Notes: generated by a model not told the origin, from the letters alone. Shown: positions 15,971 to 23,818, counted from the stretch's first letter. The stretch is DNA of 64,000 nucleotides from Chryseobacterium phosphatilyticum (GCF_002899825.2 NZ_PPED02000003.1:202163-266162), one strand, 5' to 3'. Program-made: numbers and translations.

Positions 15971-17398
15971 ATGTATCAGAAACTAACTCCCAAACAAAAA
16001 GCATTAACAATTAATCTAGATCCTACTATTTATGGTACTTTCGCAGAAATTGGAGCAGGGCAGGAGACTGTTCGTCACTTTTTTAGAGCAGGGGGGGCTT
16101 CCGGTACGATTGCTAAGGCAATGTCTGCTTATGACAAAGATTTTAGTGATGCAATCTACGGAAAGGAAGTAAAAAACAGGTATGTTACCCAGAACAGACT
16201 TCGTAAAATGCTCCGCTATGAGGTAGCATTGATTGAAGAAAGAATTTCAAGGGATAATAATCCTGATAGGAAATTTTTCTCCTATGCCAATACGGTTACC
16301 ACCATCAATTTTGATAAGACGGTAAAAGGCCACGGCTGGGTAGGAATCCGTTTTCAAACTAAAGAAAATGAAGATTACAACGAGATCGTCATCCACGTAA
16401 AATTCAAAGAAAATGATGCAACCTTACAGCAGGAAACCTTAGGAAACCTTGGAGTAAACCTTATCTTCGGAGCTTTCAATTACTTTGACAACCCAAGAAC
16501 TCTGGTTGAATCATTATATGACGATGTGGCAAAAGACAATCTTGAGATTGATATGATTGATTTCAGCGGACCTGCTTTTGCGTATGTTGACAACAGGTTG
16601 ATGTCACTTCAGTTAGTGAAAAACGGAATGACAGATGCTGTAATTTTCAATTCTCAGGGGAGTAATATGCTTCCGGCAGATATATTGTACAAGAGAAATA
16701 TTTTTGCAGTAAGAGGGAGTTTCAGACCGGTAACGAAAGTGAATATTGACATGCTTCAGAACGGTTTGGATATGTTCTTAAAAGATGCCATCTGTACCCA
16801 TGAAGAAACAGAGGTCCTTATTGAGATTACCATTTCAAACCTGAGGGCGGATGGAGATATTGACGAGAGGGACTTCCTCGACAGAGTAGATATTTTAGGT
16901 AAACTGGGATATACTGTTATTATTTCAAACTTCTCAGAATACTATAGACTGATAGATTATTTTGCATCATATACTGGTGGAGATATCGGAGTTGCAATGG
17001 GGGTAAATAACCTGTTGATGGTATTTGATGAGAAATATTATAAAGACTTATCGGGAGGAATTCTGGAAGCATTCGGTAAATTCTTCAGAAACGGAATGAG
17101 AGTGTATCTGTATCCGTATAAAGACCCTGAAACTCATCAGTTATTAGACTCTTCCAACCTTAAGGTAGAGGAAAATCTTAAAGAATTGTATAAATATTTC
17201 AAGCGCAACAATCGTATTGTAGACATAACCAACTATAATCCGGAGTTTTTGGAAATTTATTCAAGAGAAATATTAAGAAAAATTGCAGGCTGTGTTAAAG
17301 GCTGGGAAACCCAGGTTCCGGAAGGTGTTGCAGAAATGATTAAAGAACGTGGAATGTTTGGATATAAAGAAGAACTTTCCCTAAAACAATTCTCTTAA
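15971..17398 (+). CDS. Conserved Bacteroidota protein of unknown function
   Basis: 475 residues, soluble, with no signal peptide. The N-terminal TPKQKALTINLDPTIYGTFA and the GAGQETVRHFFRAGGASGTI segment are strongly conserved across Bacteroidota in my recollection. Database labels for this family, such as nicotinate-nucleotide adenylyltransferase, are doubtful because I see no HxGH nucleotidyltransferase motif. It is followed after 12 bp by the GAF protein, so they probably share a transcript. No function is assigned. Confidence 0.7.
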   Translation: MYQKLTPKQKALTINLDPTIYGTFAEIGAGQETVRHFFRAGGASGTIAKAMSAYDKDFSDAIYGKEVKNRYVTQNRLRKMLRYEVALIEERISRDNNPDRKFFSYANTVTTINFDKTVKGHGWVGIRFQTKENEDYNEIVIHVKFKENDATLQQETLGNLGVNLIFGAFNYFDNPRTLVESLYDDVAKDNLEIDMIDFSGPAFAYVDNRLMSLQLVKNGMTDAVIFNSQGSNMLPADILYKRNIFAVRGSFRPVTKVNIDMLQNGLDMFLKDAICTHEETEVLIEITISNLRADGDIDERDFLDRVDILGKLGYTVIISNFSEYYRLIDYFASYTGGDIGVAMGVNNLLMVFDEKYYKDLSGGILEAFGKFFRNGMRVYLYPYKDPETHQLLDSSNLKVEENLKELYKYFKRNNRIVDITNYNPEFLEIYSREILRKIAGCVKGWETQVPEGVAEMIKERGMFGYKEELSLKQFS

Positions 17399-17410
17399 AA
17401 AATAAATATA

Positions 17411-17860
17411 ATGTCAGAATTAAAGAAAAGACTTTCCTCAATTCTTGAAAGTCCCAAGCATAATACAGAAGAAAAACTTGAAAAAGTTTGTCACTTGTTG
17501 GATCAGGAAATTTCTTATTTCAACTGGACAGGTTTTTATTTCAAAAACGGAGATAAAGACGAATTGATTCTGGGGCCATACGTAGGAGCTCCTACAGATC
17601 ACACAATCATTCCGTATGGAAAGGGAATTTGTGGCCAGGTAGCGGTTTCCAATGAAACTTTCGTTGTTCCTGATGTACATGAAGAAAGCAATTATTTAAG
17701 CTGCTCAATTGATACAAAAGCAGAAATTGTAGTTCCGATATTTAAAGACGGGAAGAATATTGGTCAGATCGATATCGATTCTCATACCATCGATCCTTTT
17801 ACAACAGAAGATCGTGAATTATTGGAGTGGCTTTGTAATGAGGTTTCCAAGATTTTGTAA
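17411..17860 (+). CDS. GAF-domain protein, free methionine-R-sulfoxide reductase family
   Basis: 149 residues, a single GAF domain of the fRMsr size. Motifs are NWTGFYF, GPYVGAP, IPYGKGICGQVA and DVHEESNYLSCS, ending in IDIDSH. Of the three cysteines of the E. coli enzyme, two are present (GICG and YLSC, the latter at the catalytic position); the first is replaced by Thr in the TDHTIIP stretch. It would reduce free Met-R-sulfoxide through thioredoxin. Activity with two cysteines is plausible but not certain. Confidence 0.82.
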   Translation: MSELKKRLSSILESPKHNTEEKLEKVCHLLDQEISYFNWTGFYFKNGDKDELILGPYVGAPTDHTIIPYGKGICGQVAVSNETFVVPDVHEESNYLSCSIDTKAEIVVPIFKDGKNIGQIDIDSHTIDPFTTEDRELLEWLCNEVSKIL

Positions 17861-17883
17861 TCGAAGTTTAGTAAGAATAAATA

Positions 17884-17916
17884 AAAAAACTCCGGCTTTT
17901 CCAGCTGGAGTTTTTT
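17884..17916 (+). terminator. Intrinsic terminator after the GAF gene
   Basis: Stem AAAAAACTCCGGC / CAGCTGGAGTTTTTT (one mismatch) with a short T-rich loop and six-base T run, 24 bp after the stop. Confidence 0.75.
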
Positions 17917-17955
17917 ATGAATATAAGTCGCTTTGTAAGAATGATTTTCTGGAGA

Positions 17956-18423
17956 TTACGGATTATTGGTCGTGATGACAAACAGGATTAGAGGCTCATC
18001 TCCGGTATTTTCAATAGAATGATAGCCTATTGAGTTGATGGCTGTAATATCCCCTTTTTGCAATACTTTTTTGCGTATTGATCCTTGTTCTCCGCTTCTT
18101 TCACGATACTCTCCGGTTCCATGGACGACAACATATAATTCTTGCTCATTTCTCGTATTATGAGTGTGAAATCCCGATTCATCCCCTTTATTCAGTAAAA
18201 CCATATAAGCTGCCAGACGATTATTCGCCAGCTCCTTCTGATCAAACATTTGTATCAGATATACCGTGCCGTTGCCACCATACATGTTTTCACGTTTATC
18301 TATGCGGGTGATGGTTCTTTCCTCCTTTTCAAATGCCATGACATACAGGCGAATATGTTTTGAAACCTCCTGTATAACATGATCAAATTCTGCTCCTTCA
18401 GACAATATAATGGTACCGGACAT
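17956..18423 (-). CDS. Cupin-domain protein
   Basis: 155 residues. The cupin core runs from about residue 70: GFHTHNTRNEQELYVVVHG gives the His/His/Glu metal ligands, and GYHSIENTG supplies the later His. The N-terminal half is a separate beta-rich segment. Cupins of this size range from sugar isomerases to ligand sensors, so no substrate is proposed. Single gene, convergent with the GAF gene. Confidence 0.72.
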   Translation of the reverse strand: MSGTIILSEGAEFDHVIQEVSKHIRLYVMAFEKEERTITRIDKRENMYGGNGTVYLIQMFDQKELANNRLAAYMVLLNKGDESGFHTHNTRNEQELYVVVHGTGEYRERSGEQGSIRKKVLQKGDITAINSIGYHSIENTGDEPLILFVITTNNP

Positions 18424-18568
18424 GTGTTAAATATTAATGTAAATAATTAAAATTCAATGTACCAAAAATCAGACAAAAAGACAAGTATATTTTCTATTAA
18501 AGTCTAAGTAAAAGAGATCTTAATTTTTTAGATAATAAGAAAATTTCGGACTTGTGTGTTGAAAAATA

Positions 18569-19306
18569 TCAGATCTGCATTGAGTGTATTTCTTCCCGCA
18601 ATTCCTTAAAGTAATTTTCGCATTTTGCAATATGAGTTCCATACCAGGAAAAAGCTTCACCGTCTACGATCATAATTTTTTTATCAGGATAAAAAGATTT
18701 CAATTCTTCAATATGTTTTTCTTTAAATGGAAACGGCTCGGAAGAAAGCATAATAACATCTGTGTCAGCAAGATCTTCTGTTGTGATGACCGGGTAACGT
18801 GTTTTATCTTTGAAAATATTCTCAAAACCAATTTCTGCTAAAATTTTGTGGATGAAAGTATCTGAACCAATTGTCATATAGGGATTTTTCCAGATGAGAT
18901 AGGCGGCTTTTACCTTTGTTTCAAGTTTGGCGTGATGGAGAATATCGTAAATTTTAAGATTGAAAAGTTGAGCTCTTTCTTCCTTTCCCAAGAGTTTTCC
19001 AAGGTTTTTTAACAGGTAATAATTATCTTCAACCGTTTCTATATTGGTTACCGTAACCTTGAATTCACCCATTAAAGCTTCAACTTGTTCCTTTACATTT
19101 TCTTCTTTATTAGCAAGAATAAGATCAGGTTGTAAAGCTTTTATTTTTTCAATATTGATATTCTTTGTTCCGCCGATAATGGGTACATTTTTTATTTTAT
19201 CTTTTGGGTGAATGCAGAATTTTGTTCTTCCTACAATTTCGTGTTCACTCAGTCCAAGATCAAATAAAGCTTCGGTAATAGAAGGTACAAGAGATACAAT
19301 TTTCAT
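18569..19306 (-). CDS. BtuF/FecB-like metal-chelate binding protein without signal peptide
   Basis: 245 residues matching the helical-backbone periplasmic binding fold: MKIVSLVPSITEALFDLGL at the start, VGRTKFCIHP, then IKALQPDLILANKEEN. Family members bind cobalamin or ferric siderophores for ABC importers. The protein starts directly in the fold with no export signal, so as written it is cytoplasmic, which is common for this Bacteroidota subgroup. No ABC partners are adjacent. It is 23 bp after mgtE. Confidence 0.75.
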   Translation of the reverse strand: MKIVSLVPSITEALFDLGLSEHEIVGRTKFCIHPKDKIKNVPIIGGTKNINIEKIKALQPDLILANKEENVKEQVEALMGEFKVTVTNIETVEDNYYLLKNLGKLLGKEERAQLFNLKIYDILHHAKLETKVKAAYLIWKNPYMTIGSDTFIHKILAEIGFENIFKDKTRYPVITTEDLADTDVIMLSSEPFPFKEKHIEELKSFYPDKKIMIVDGEAFSWYGTHIAKCENYFKELREEIHSMQI

Positions 19307-19329
19307 ATGGGCATGCTAGATGCCTAAAA

Positions 19330-20652
19330 TTACAAAAGTTTTCCCGTTAAGAAAAGTCCGGCTACGGTAAAATAAATAATAAGTCCTGTAACGTCTACTA
19401 AAGTAGCTACAAAAGGAGCAGAAGAAGTAGCAGGATCGAGTTTAAGTTTCTTTAAGACAAATGGAATCATGGATCCTGATAAAGTACCCCACAATACAAT
19501 AGCGATCAGGGAAACAGAAACGCTGAGACCTACATAGGCCCAGTATTGACCATAATCAAAAAGACCTATTTTTTGCCATAGCATAATTCTGATAAAACCA
19601 ATGATCCCCAAAATAGCACCGAGGCATAGCCCCGAAATAATTTCCTTTCTCATCACATACCACCAGTCCTTAAGACTGATTTCCTGCAGAGCCATGGCAC
19701 GGATAATCAAGGTAGCCGCCTGTGAACCAGAGTTTCCTCCACTGGAAATAATTAATGGAACAAATAGTGCAAGAACAACTGCTTTTTCAATTTCTTTGTC
19801 AAAATATCCCATTGCTGAGGCGGTCAGCATTTCAGAAACGAAAAGAATAATCAGCCAGGTTGCTCTTTTCTTAATCATTTCAGTCCATGAAGTCTGGGTA
19901 TAGGGAAGATCCAACGCTTCCAATCCCCCAAATTTCTGAATATCTTCAGTATTTTGTTGTTCAATCTGATCAAGGATGTCGTCTATCGTTACAATTCCTA
20001 CCAGAACACCGGCTTCCGTAATGATGGGAAGAGCACCACGGTCATATTTCTCGAAATACGTTACCGCATCCTCTTTTGAAGTCGTTGTCGTAATAGCAAC
20101 AAAATGATTATCCGTAATGTCTGAGACCAGGGTGTCCTCTTCTTCAAGTAGCAAAGTTCCGATGGCAAGGTCGTCAATCAGTCGGTTTCTTTCATCTACG
20201 ACATAAAGATAGTTCATGGTTTCCACTCTTCTTCCTACCTTTTTGATTTGTTGAAGACATCTTTTTACGGTCCATTCCTTACGGATCTGGATGTAATATG
20301 GAGTCATTAGACGGGCAATAGAGTCAGAGTTGTATCCTAAAAGTTTTAAAGCAATTCTTCTTTCCTGAGGATTAAGATGATTGATTGAATATTTAATCAG
20401 TTCATCCGGAAAATCCTCAAAAAGGGCTGTCCTATCATCCGGAGTCATGGCATTCAAAATTTCGGAAACATCATCACTTCCGATACTTCTGATGGTATCC
20501 TCCTGGAAGTCAGGATCAAGGTGGGAGAAAACTTCTGCTTTATACTCCTTTGGAACCTTCAGGAACGCGAGTAGCCTCTCGTCAGTAGGAAGTTCACTGA
20601 GAGTTTCGGCAATGTCGGCGGGATTGAAGATAAGTTCGTCTCTAGAGTTCAA
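19330..20652 (-). CDS. mgtE: Magnesium transporter MgtE
   Basis: 440 residues. The N-terminal helical domain (about 1-125) is followed by a CBS pair (about 130-255, including [12 protein letters not shown]) and a five-helix membrane domain (about 270-440) with [18 protein letters not shown], the pore signature. The N and CBS domains sense cytosolic Mg2+ and close the channel. Full length for the family. The BtuF-like gene follows 23 bp later on the same strand. Confidence 0.94.
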   Translation of the reverse strand: MNSRDELIFNPADIAETLSELPTDERLLAFLKVPKEYKAEVFSHLDPDFQEDTIRSIGSDDVSEILNAMTPDDRTALFEDFPDELIKYSINHLNPQERRIALKLLGYNSDSIARLMTPYYIQIRKEWTVKRCLQQIKKVGRRVETMNYLYVVDERNRLIDDLAIGTLLLEEEDTLVSDITDNHFVAITTTTSKEDAVTYFEKYDRGALPIITEAGVLVGIVTIDDILDQIEQQNTEDIQKFGGLEALDLPYTQTSWTEMIKKRATWLIILFVSEMLTASAMGYFDKEIEKAVVLALFVPLIISSGGNSGSQAATLIIRAMALQEISLKDWWYVMRKEIISGLCLGAILGIIGFIRIMLWQKIGLFDYGQYWAYVGLSVSVSLIAIVLWGTLSGSMIPFVLKKLKLDPATSSAPFVATLVDVTGLIIYFTVAGLFLTGKLL

Positions 20653-20784
20653 AACGTGAAATTTTTAGGATATGCAAAAATAATTTAAATTTTTAAGACT
20701 GACGAACACTGGAGAAAATTTAAGGATAATTTAAAATGTAATCGTGCTTTAGGGTTCAGATAATAAGTGTATTAGGTGTATAAC

Positions 20785-20812
20785 AAAAAAACATCCGGTA
20801 AACGGATGTCTT
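20785..20812 (-). terminator. Terminator of the peptide pair 2-1
   Basis: Stem ACATCCG / CGGATGT with a 5-base loop, preceded on the plus strand by an A run that is a T run in the minus-strand RNA. It lies 20 bp after the last peptide gene of the array. Confidence 0.75.
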
Positions 20813-20832
20813 TAGAAAATTCACAGTGTTTT

Positions 20833-20994
20833 TTACTCAAGAAGCGGACCGCAGATAGGGTAGGGAGAACGTATGCATGATCCCCCACTGCAGCACTCCC
20901 CAAGATTGCATTGATTTTCATCTAAACATTTTCTTGGCCCTCCGCCATGAATTCTTATTTGATTCTGTCTGTTCAGTTTTTTCAAGTTTTTCAT
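20833..20994 (-). CDS. Peptide 1: leader plus six-Cys knottin-like core
   Basis: 53 residues, not in ordinary ORF lists. Leader MKNLKKLNRQNQIRIHGGG ends in a double-glycine motif. The core PRKCLDENQC...ECC...SC...IC spaces its cysteines C-x5-C-x4-CC-x4-C-x7-C, the order of an inhibitor cystine knot. It ends CGPLLE, like peptide 3. It is the second gene of a pair, 30 bp after peptide 2. I recognise it as one of the Chryseobacterium bacteriocin-like leader peptides; biological activity is unknown. Confidence 0.8.
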   Translation of the reverse strand: MKNLKKLNRQNQIRIHGGGPRKCLDENQCNLGECCSGGSCIRSPYPICGPLLE

Positions 20995-21024
20995 GTGATT
21001 TTGATTTTTTTATTTGAATAAATT

Positions 21025-21174
21025 TTATAAATCATTGTCGATACACCGCATTGGAGAACATACTCCATTACAGCACCAACCCACAGAACATGGATTCTGA
21101 ATACTACATTTTCTAAATGCTCCCCCCTGAATTTGTTTTTGCTGATTTCTGTTTAGCTTTTTAAAATTTTTCAT
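21025..21174 (-). CDS. Peptide 2: leader plus six-Cys knottin-like core
   Basis: 49 residues. Leader MKNFKKLNRNQQKQIQGG, then AFRKCSIQNPCSVGWCCNG and a short tail CSPMRCIDNDL. Cysteine spacing is C-x5-C-x4-CC-x3-C-x4-C. It shares VGWCCNG with peptides 6 and 7. It leads the 2-1 gene pair, but its upstream sequence does not contain the block shared by peptides 4, 6 and 7. Confidence 0.8.
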   Translation of the reverse strand: MKNFKKLNRNQQKQIQGGAFRKCSIQNPCSVGWCCNGVCSPMRCIDNDL

Positions 21175-21315
21175 ATTGTTTTATTTTTAAATCTTGTTAA
21201 AGGTATAATGTAAACCTCTCGAAAAGAAAGGGTAGTATAAACTTTTTATGAAAAATTCTGCTTATTTTTACGAAAAGTAAGGGGTGCATTATTTCAATGT
21301 TACAAACGTTTTATC

Positions 21316-21344
21316 ACAAAAAAACATCCGCATAGGCGGATGTT
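21316..21344 (-). terminator. Terminator of the peptide pair 4-3
   Basis: Stem AACATCCGC / GCGGATGTT around a 4-base loop, with a plus-strand A run (RNA T run) at 21317-21322. It is 33 bp after peptide 3. Confidence 0.75.
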
Positions 21345-21377
21345 AAAAAATTAAATTTTAAAATTTATGTATGTCTA

Positions 21378-21545
21378 TTATTCTAAAATAGGCCCACATT
21401 CTATGATAGGAGAAGGTAAACAAAACCCTCCGGAACAACATTCGCCTGGATCACAAGCTCCGTTTCTACATTTTTTAATCTGCAGGCTTCCTGTAATTCC
21501 CTTTTGTTCTTGTCGGTTCAGTTTCTTGAAATTTGAAGTTTTCAT
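21378..21545 (-). CDS. Peptide 3: leader plus six-Cys core, no GG motif
   Basis: 55 residues. Leader MKTSNFKKLNRQEQKGITGS has Gly-Ser where the others have Gly-Gly. The core is KKCRNGACDPGECCSGGFC, then a Pro-rich segment and ECGPILE. Spacing is C-x4-C-x4-CC-x4-C-x7-C, closest to peptide 1. Second gene of the 4-3 pair, 44 bp after peptide 4. The altered leader may mean different processing or loss of it. Confidence 0.78.
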   Translation of the reverse strand: MKTSNFKKLNRQEQKGITGSLQIKKCRNGACDPGECCSGGFCLPSPIIECGPILE

Positions 21546-21589
21546 GGTTATTGATTTTTAATAAATTAAATCATAAAGGAAATTTATCT

Positions 21590-21733
21590 TTAGTCTTCAA
21601 AACAGGCAAACTCCATACAAACTCCTTTACAACACATACCGAAAATACATTGAGAGTGTTCTGTACATTTTTTTGGTCCTGCACCTTTAATTTGCTTTGC
21701 AGCTTCTCTGCTTAATTTCTTTAAATTTTTCAT
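21590..21733 (-). CDS. Peptide 4: leader plus six-Cys knottin-like core
   Basis: 47 residues from the ATG at 21733, the start that restores the family leader MKNLKKLSREAAKQIKGAG; an upstream in-frame ATG at 21778 lies inside the shared promoter block and is rejected. The core is PKKCTEHSQCIFGMCCKGVC followed by MEFACFED. Spacing is C-x5-C-x4-CC-x3-C-x4-C. First gene of the 4-3 pair. The leader ends Gly-Ala-Gly. Confidence 0.8.
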   Translation of the reverse strand: MKNLKKLSREAAKQIKGAGPKKCTEHSQCIFGMCCKGVCMEFACFED

Positions 21734-21810
21734 ATAATTTAGTTTTAATGTCTGACTAAAATAGTAAATATTTTTCAATTATTCAATACTTGGTGAAAAT
21801 ATTTAACTGA
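21734..21810 (-). promoter_or_regulatory. Shared upstream block before peptide 4
   Basis: About 77 bp closely matching the blocks before peptides 6 and 7. Common words include TTTTAATGTCTGACTAAAAT (plus strand), an ATTATTC word and GTGAAAATATTTAA. Read toward the gene it contains TACTATTTTAG, a loose match to the Bacteroidota -7 box. Probable duplicated promoter. Confidence 0.65.
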
Positions 21811-21849
21811 TATACAATTGTTTGTGTAATTTATTTCAAGATCTATCAT

Positions 21850-21875
21850 GAAAAACACCTGTGTTCAACAGGTGT
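21850..21875 (-). terminator. Terminator of the peptide pair 6-5
   Basis: Stem ACACCTGT / ACAGGTGT with a 5-base loop and an adjoining A run on the plus strand (RNA T run), 15 bp after peptide 5. Confidence 0.75.
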
Positions 21876-21890
21876 CATAGCTTTTTCTTC

Positions 21891-22037
21891 TTATTCTAAA
21901 GGACAAGGATATAAAACACATCTGTTTCTGCAGCATGATCCTCCGGGACATTCAAAATGCTCTGTACACCCTTTAATGATCCCATTTCCTTTAATTTCTT
22001 TTTGCTCTAGTCTGCTGAGTTTTTTTAGATTTTTCAT
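21891..22037 (-). CDS. Peptide 5: leader plus six-Cys knottin-like core
   Basis: 48 residues. Leader MKNLKKLSRLEQKEIKGNG, then IIKGCTEHFECPGGSCCRN and RCVLYPCPLE. Spacing is C-x5-C-x4-CC-x3-C-x4-C. ECPGGSCC is shared with peptide 8. Second gene of the 6-5 pair, 33 bp after peptide 6. Confidence 0.8.
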   Translation of the reverse strand: MKNLKKLSRLEQKEIKGNGIIKGCTEHFECPGGSCCRNRCVLYPCPLE

Positions 22038-22070
22038 AGGATTTGATTGTTATTAAATGATATACATTAC

Positions 22071-22211
22071 TTATTCTATACAGATAAATTCTTTACACAT
22101 TCCATTACAGCACCATCCAACAGGACATGGATCTGTTTCGCTGCATCTCTGGAATCCCCCACCTTTAATTTGACTGGTAGCTTCTCTGCTGAGTTTCTTT
22201 AAATTTTTCAT
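22071..22211 (-). CDS. Peptide 6: leader plus six-Cys knottin-like core
   Basis: 46 residues. Leader MKNLKKLSREATSQIKGGG with a clear Gly-Gly-Gly, core FQRCSETDPCPVGWCCNGMC and tail KEFICIE. Spacing is C-x5-C-x4-CC-x3-C-x4-C. First gene of the 6-5 pair, preceded by the shared upstream block. VGWCCNG links it with peptides 2 and 7. Confidence 0.8.
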   Translation of the reverse strand: MKNLKKLSREATSQIKGGGFQRCSETDPCPVGWCCNGMCKEFICIE

Positions 22212-22289
22212 ATGATTTAGATTTTAATGTCTGACTAAAATAGTAAAATATTTCATATTATTCCTTATTTAGTGAAAATATTTAATTGA
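22212..22289 (-). promoter_or_regulatory. Shared upstream block before peptide 6
   Basis: About 78 bp matching the blocks before peptides 4 and 7, with small indels in the A/T runs. It starts immediately at the start codon, so it includes the 5' untranslated region and the presumed promoter. Confidence 0.65.
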
Positions 22290-22325
22290 AAATCAATTTG
22301 TTTGACGTGTTTTGTGTTTTTTTGC

Positions 22326-22355
22326 ATAAAAAAGCATCTGTTTTTTCAGATGCTT
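22326..22355 (-). terminator. Terminator after peptide 7
   Basis: Stem AAGCATCTG / CAGATGCTT with a six-base loop and a flanking A run (RNA T run), 17 bp after peptide 7. Its position isolates peptide 7 from the 6-5 pair. Confidence 0.8.
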
Positions 22356-22372
22356 AAAAGTACTTGTTGATA

Positions 22373-22516
22373 TTAATCTATAGGACACCTTTGTGGGCTA
22401 CAAATACCATTACAACACCATCCCACTGTACATGGTCTTGTATTACTGCATCTTGCCAGGGCTCCACCATTGATCTGTTTTGCTGCTTCTCTGCTGAGTT
22501 TCTTTAAATTTTTCAT
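22373..22516 (-). CDS. Peptide 7: leader plus six-Cys knottin-like core
   Basis: 47 residues. Leader MKNLKKLSREAAKQINGG, core ALARCSNTRPCTVGWCCNG and tail ICSPQRCPID. Spacing is C-x5-C-x4-CC-x3-C-x4-C. It is a single-gene unit with its own shared upstream block and terminator. Confidence 0.8.
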   Translation of the reverse strand: MKNLKKLSREAAKQINGGALARCSNTRPCTVGWCCNGICSPQRCPID

Positions 22517-22594
22517 ATGATTTAGATTTTAATGTCTGACTAAAATAGTAAATATTGTTTAATTATTCCTTGATTAGTGAAAATATTTAATTGA
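22517..22594 (-). promoter_or_regulatory. Shared upstream block before peptide 7
   Basis: Third copy of the block found before peptides 4 and 6. The three copies agree best next to the start codon and around GTGAAAATATTTAA at the distal end; the middle varies. Confidence 0.65.
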
Positions 22595-22683
22595 TACACA
22601 GTTATTTATGGTGTTGTTTTTTATAGTTACGAAAAATACCTGTTTTGTTTAAACAAGTAGTAGTAAGGTGACGAGGCGAATTT

Positions 22684-22839
22684 TTATAAATCAGGACATG
22701 CGTTAGAAATACATACCCTAAAGCAGCATGATCCACCAGGACATTCAAAAGAGTAGTTACATTTTTGAAGACCTCTTTCACCTGCCACAATTTGTTTCTG
22801 TCTATTTCTGCTTAGCTTTTTAAAATTTAAATTTTTCAT
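22684..22839 (-). CDS. Peptide 8: leader plus six-Cys knottin-like core
   Basis: 51 residues. Leader MKNLNFKKLSRNRQKQIVAG lacks Gly-Gly (it has Val-Ala-Gly). The core is QKCNYSFECPGGSCCFRVC with tail ISNACPDL. Spacing is C-x5-C-x4-CC-x3-C-x4-C. It is the first gene of the array by transcription and most like peptide 5. No strong terminator follows it; only a weak palindrome around TTGTTTAAACAA is visible. Confidence 0.78.
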   Translation of the reverse strand: MKNLNFKKLSRNRQKQIVAGERGLQKCNYSFECPGGSCCFRVCISNACPDL

Positions 22840-23086
22840 AATGATTAGATTTGTTGTAAACCAAATGTAAGAAAGGAGTGCAGAAACCTGGATAGATTAG
22901 GGATATCCTGCAGGCTATGGTCTATAAACAACTAAGAGAAATTAGCTAGCTATAAGTGATGAGAGTAGAGTAGGCGTCAAGGTAAGTACCTCCTTGTGTA
23001 ATAATGAATGGATTATTCTCCAGTTTCTTTTAAAAAAAAAACAGAATTTAACGCTAAATTTAACCTTTAGGACACATATTTTCGGA

Positions 23087-23635
23087 CTAAAGTTCAGCTT
23101 CAGTCGGTTTGAGTTTTCTCAGTTTTTTAATAATATCTTTGATTGCTCCTTCAGTACCTATTTTGATAGAGTTAACTGTTGAGCCTAAAAGACGCATATT
23201 TTTTCGGTATGTATCATAGTCTGATTCTGTTACCAGATTTCCATCAGCAGCAAAAAGCTTCATACTTACCACGACCTGATTTGAGAAGACATATTTTCCG
23301 ATACCTACTTTGAAATAACGTACCTTGGAAACAATAGCAAAGTCTGCGTCATTGTTGAGACAGTAATCCGTGATGGTCTGTTTATCTATACTGTCAAAAG
23401 GAACCTGAACTTCTGCGCGGAGCATTTTATTTTTTCTTCCACTGAAATTATCAGAAACTGCACTGAAAAAAGCAGTGTTCGTAGGTTCTTTGATTTCATC
23501 GATGTCCGGCTCTACCTCAGGATTGAAGTATAGAACTTTTCTTATTTTTTCGTCAGCGTTTTTTTGTGCCTGTACTAAAGTAAAGCTCACTGATAAGAAA
23601 GTAACAACTGTTGTAAAAAATATAATTTTTCTCAT
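23087..23635 (-). CDS. Exported protein of unknown function
   Basis: 182 residues with a signal peptide (hydrophobic FFTTVVTFLSVSFTLVQA). The mature part alternates helices and strands; DADFAIVSKVRYFKVG followed by VVVSMKLFAADGNLV recalls the CsgG-like/lipoprotein assembly fold, but the match is not firm. The C-terminus is Lys-rich and helical. A -7 box (TAATTTTG) lies 15 bp before the start. Confidence 0.55.
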   Translation of the reverse strand: MRKIIFFTTVVTFLSVSFTLVQAQKNADEKIRKVLYFNPEVEPDIDEIKEPTNTAFFSAVSDNFSGRKNKMLRAEVQVPFDSIDKQTITDYCLNNDADFAIVSKVRYFKVGIGKYVFSNQVVVSMKLFAADGNLVTESDYDTYRKNMRLLGSTVNSIKIGTEGAIKDIIKKLRKLKPTEAEL

Positions 23636-23649
23636 TTGTAATTCGAATG

Positions 23650-23657
23650 CAAAATTA
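23650..23657 (-). promoter_or_regulatory. -7 box before the 23635 gene
   Basis: On the minus strand the sequence is TAATTTTG, an exact match to the Bacteroidota consensus TAnnTTTG, 15 bp before the start codon. No clear -33 TTTG is seen. Confidence 0.5.
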
Positions 23658-23752
23658 CTGCCTTTTCCTTGAATTGTGTAAAAATAATTAAGAAATTTTT
23701 AACATTTTTTTCTATCAATTTTGATTTATGACATCAATAATGTTGACAGAAG

Positions 23753-23783
23753 TTTGCAGAATTAAAAAATAGTCGTAATTTTG
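23753..23783 (+). promoter_or_regulatory. rpsO promoter, Bacteroidota type
   Basis: -33 TTTG at 23753-23756 and -7 TAATTTTG at 23776-23783 with a 19-bp spacer, matching the primary sigma factor consensus of Bacteroidota. The start codon follows 35 bp later. Confidence 0.75.
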
Positions 23784-23818
23784 CACCCGTTACATAATAA
23801 TCATTAAACAATATTGGA

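Noticed and set aside
20833..22839. CRISPR-like interpretation of the repeated 20.8-22.8 kb region
   Set aside because: The repeats are coding leaders and promoter blocks of uneven spacing, not short identical repeats with spacers.
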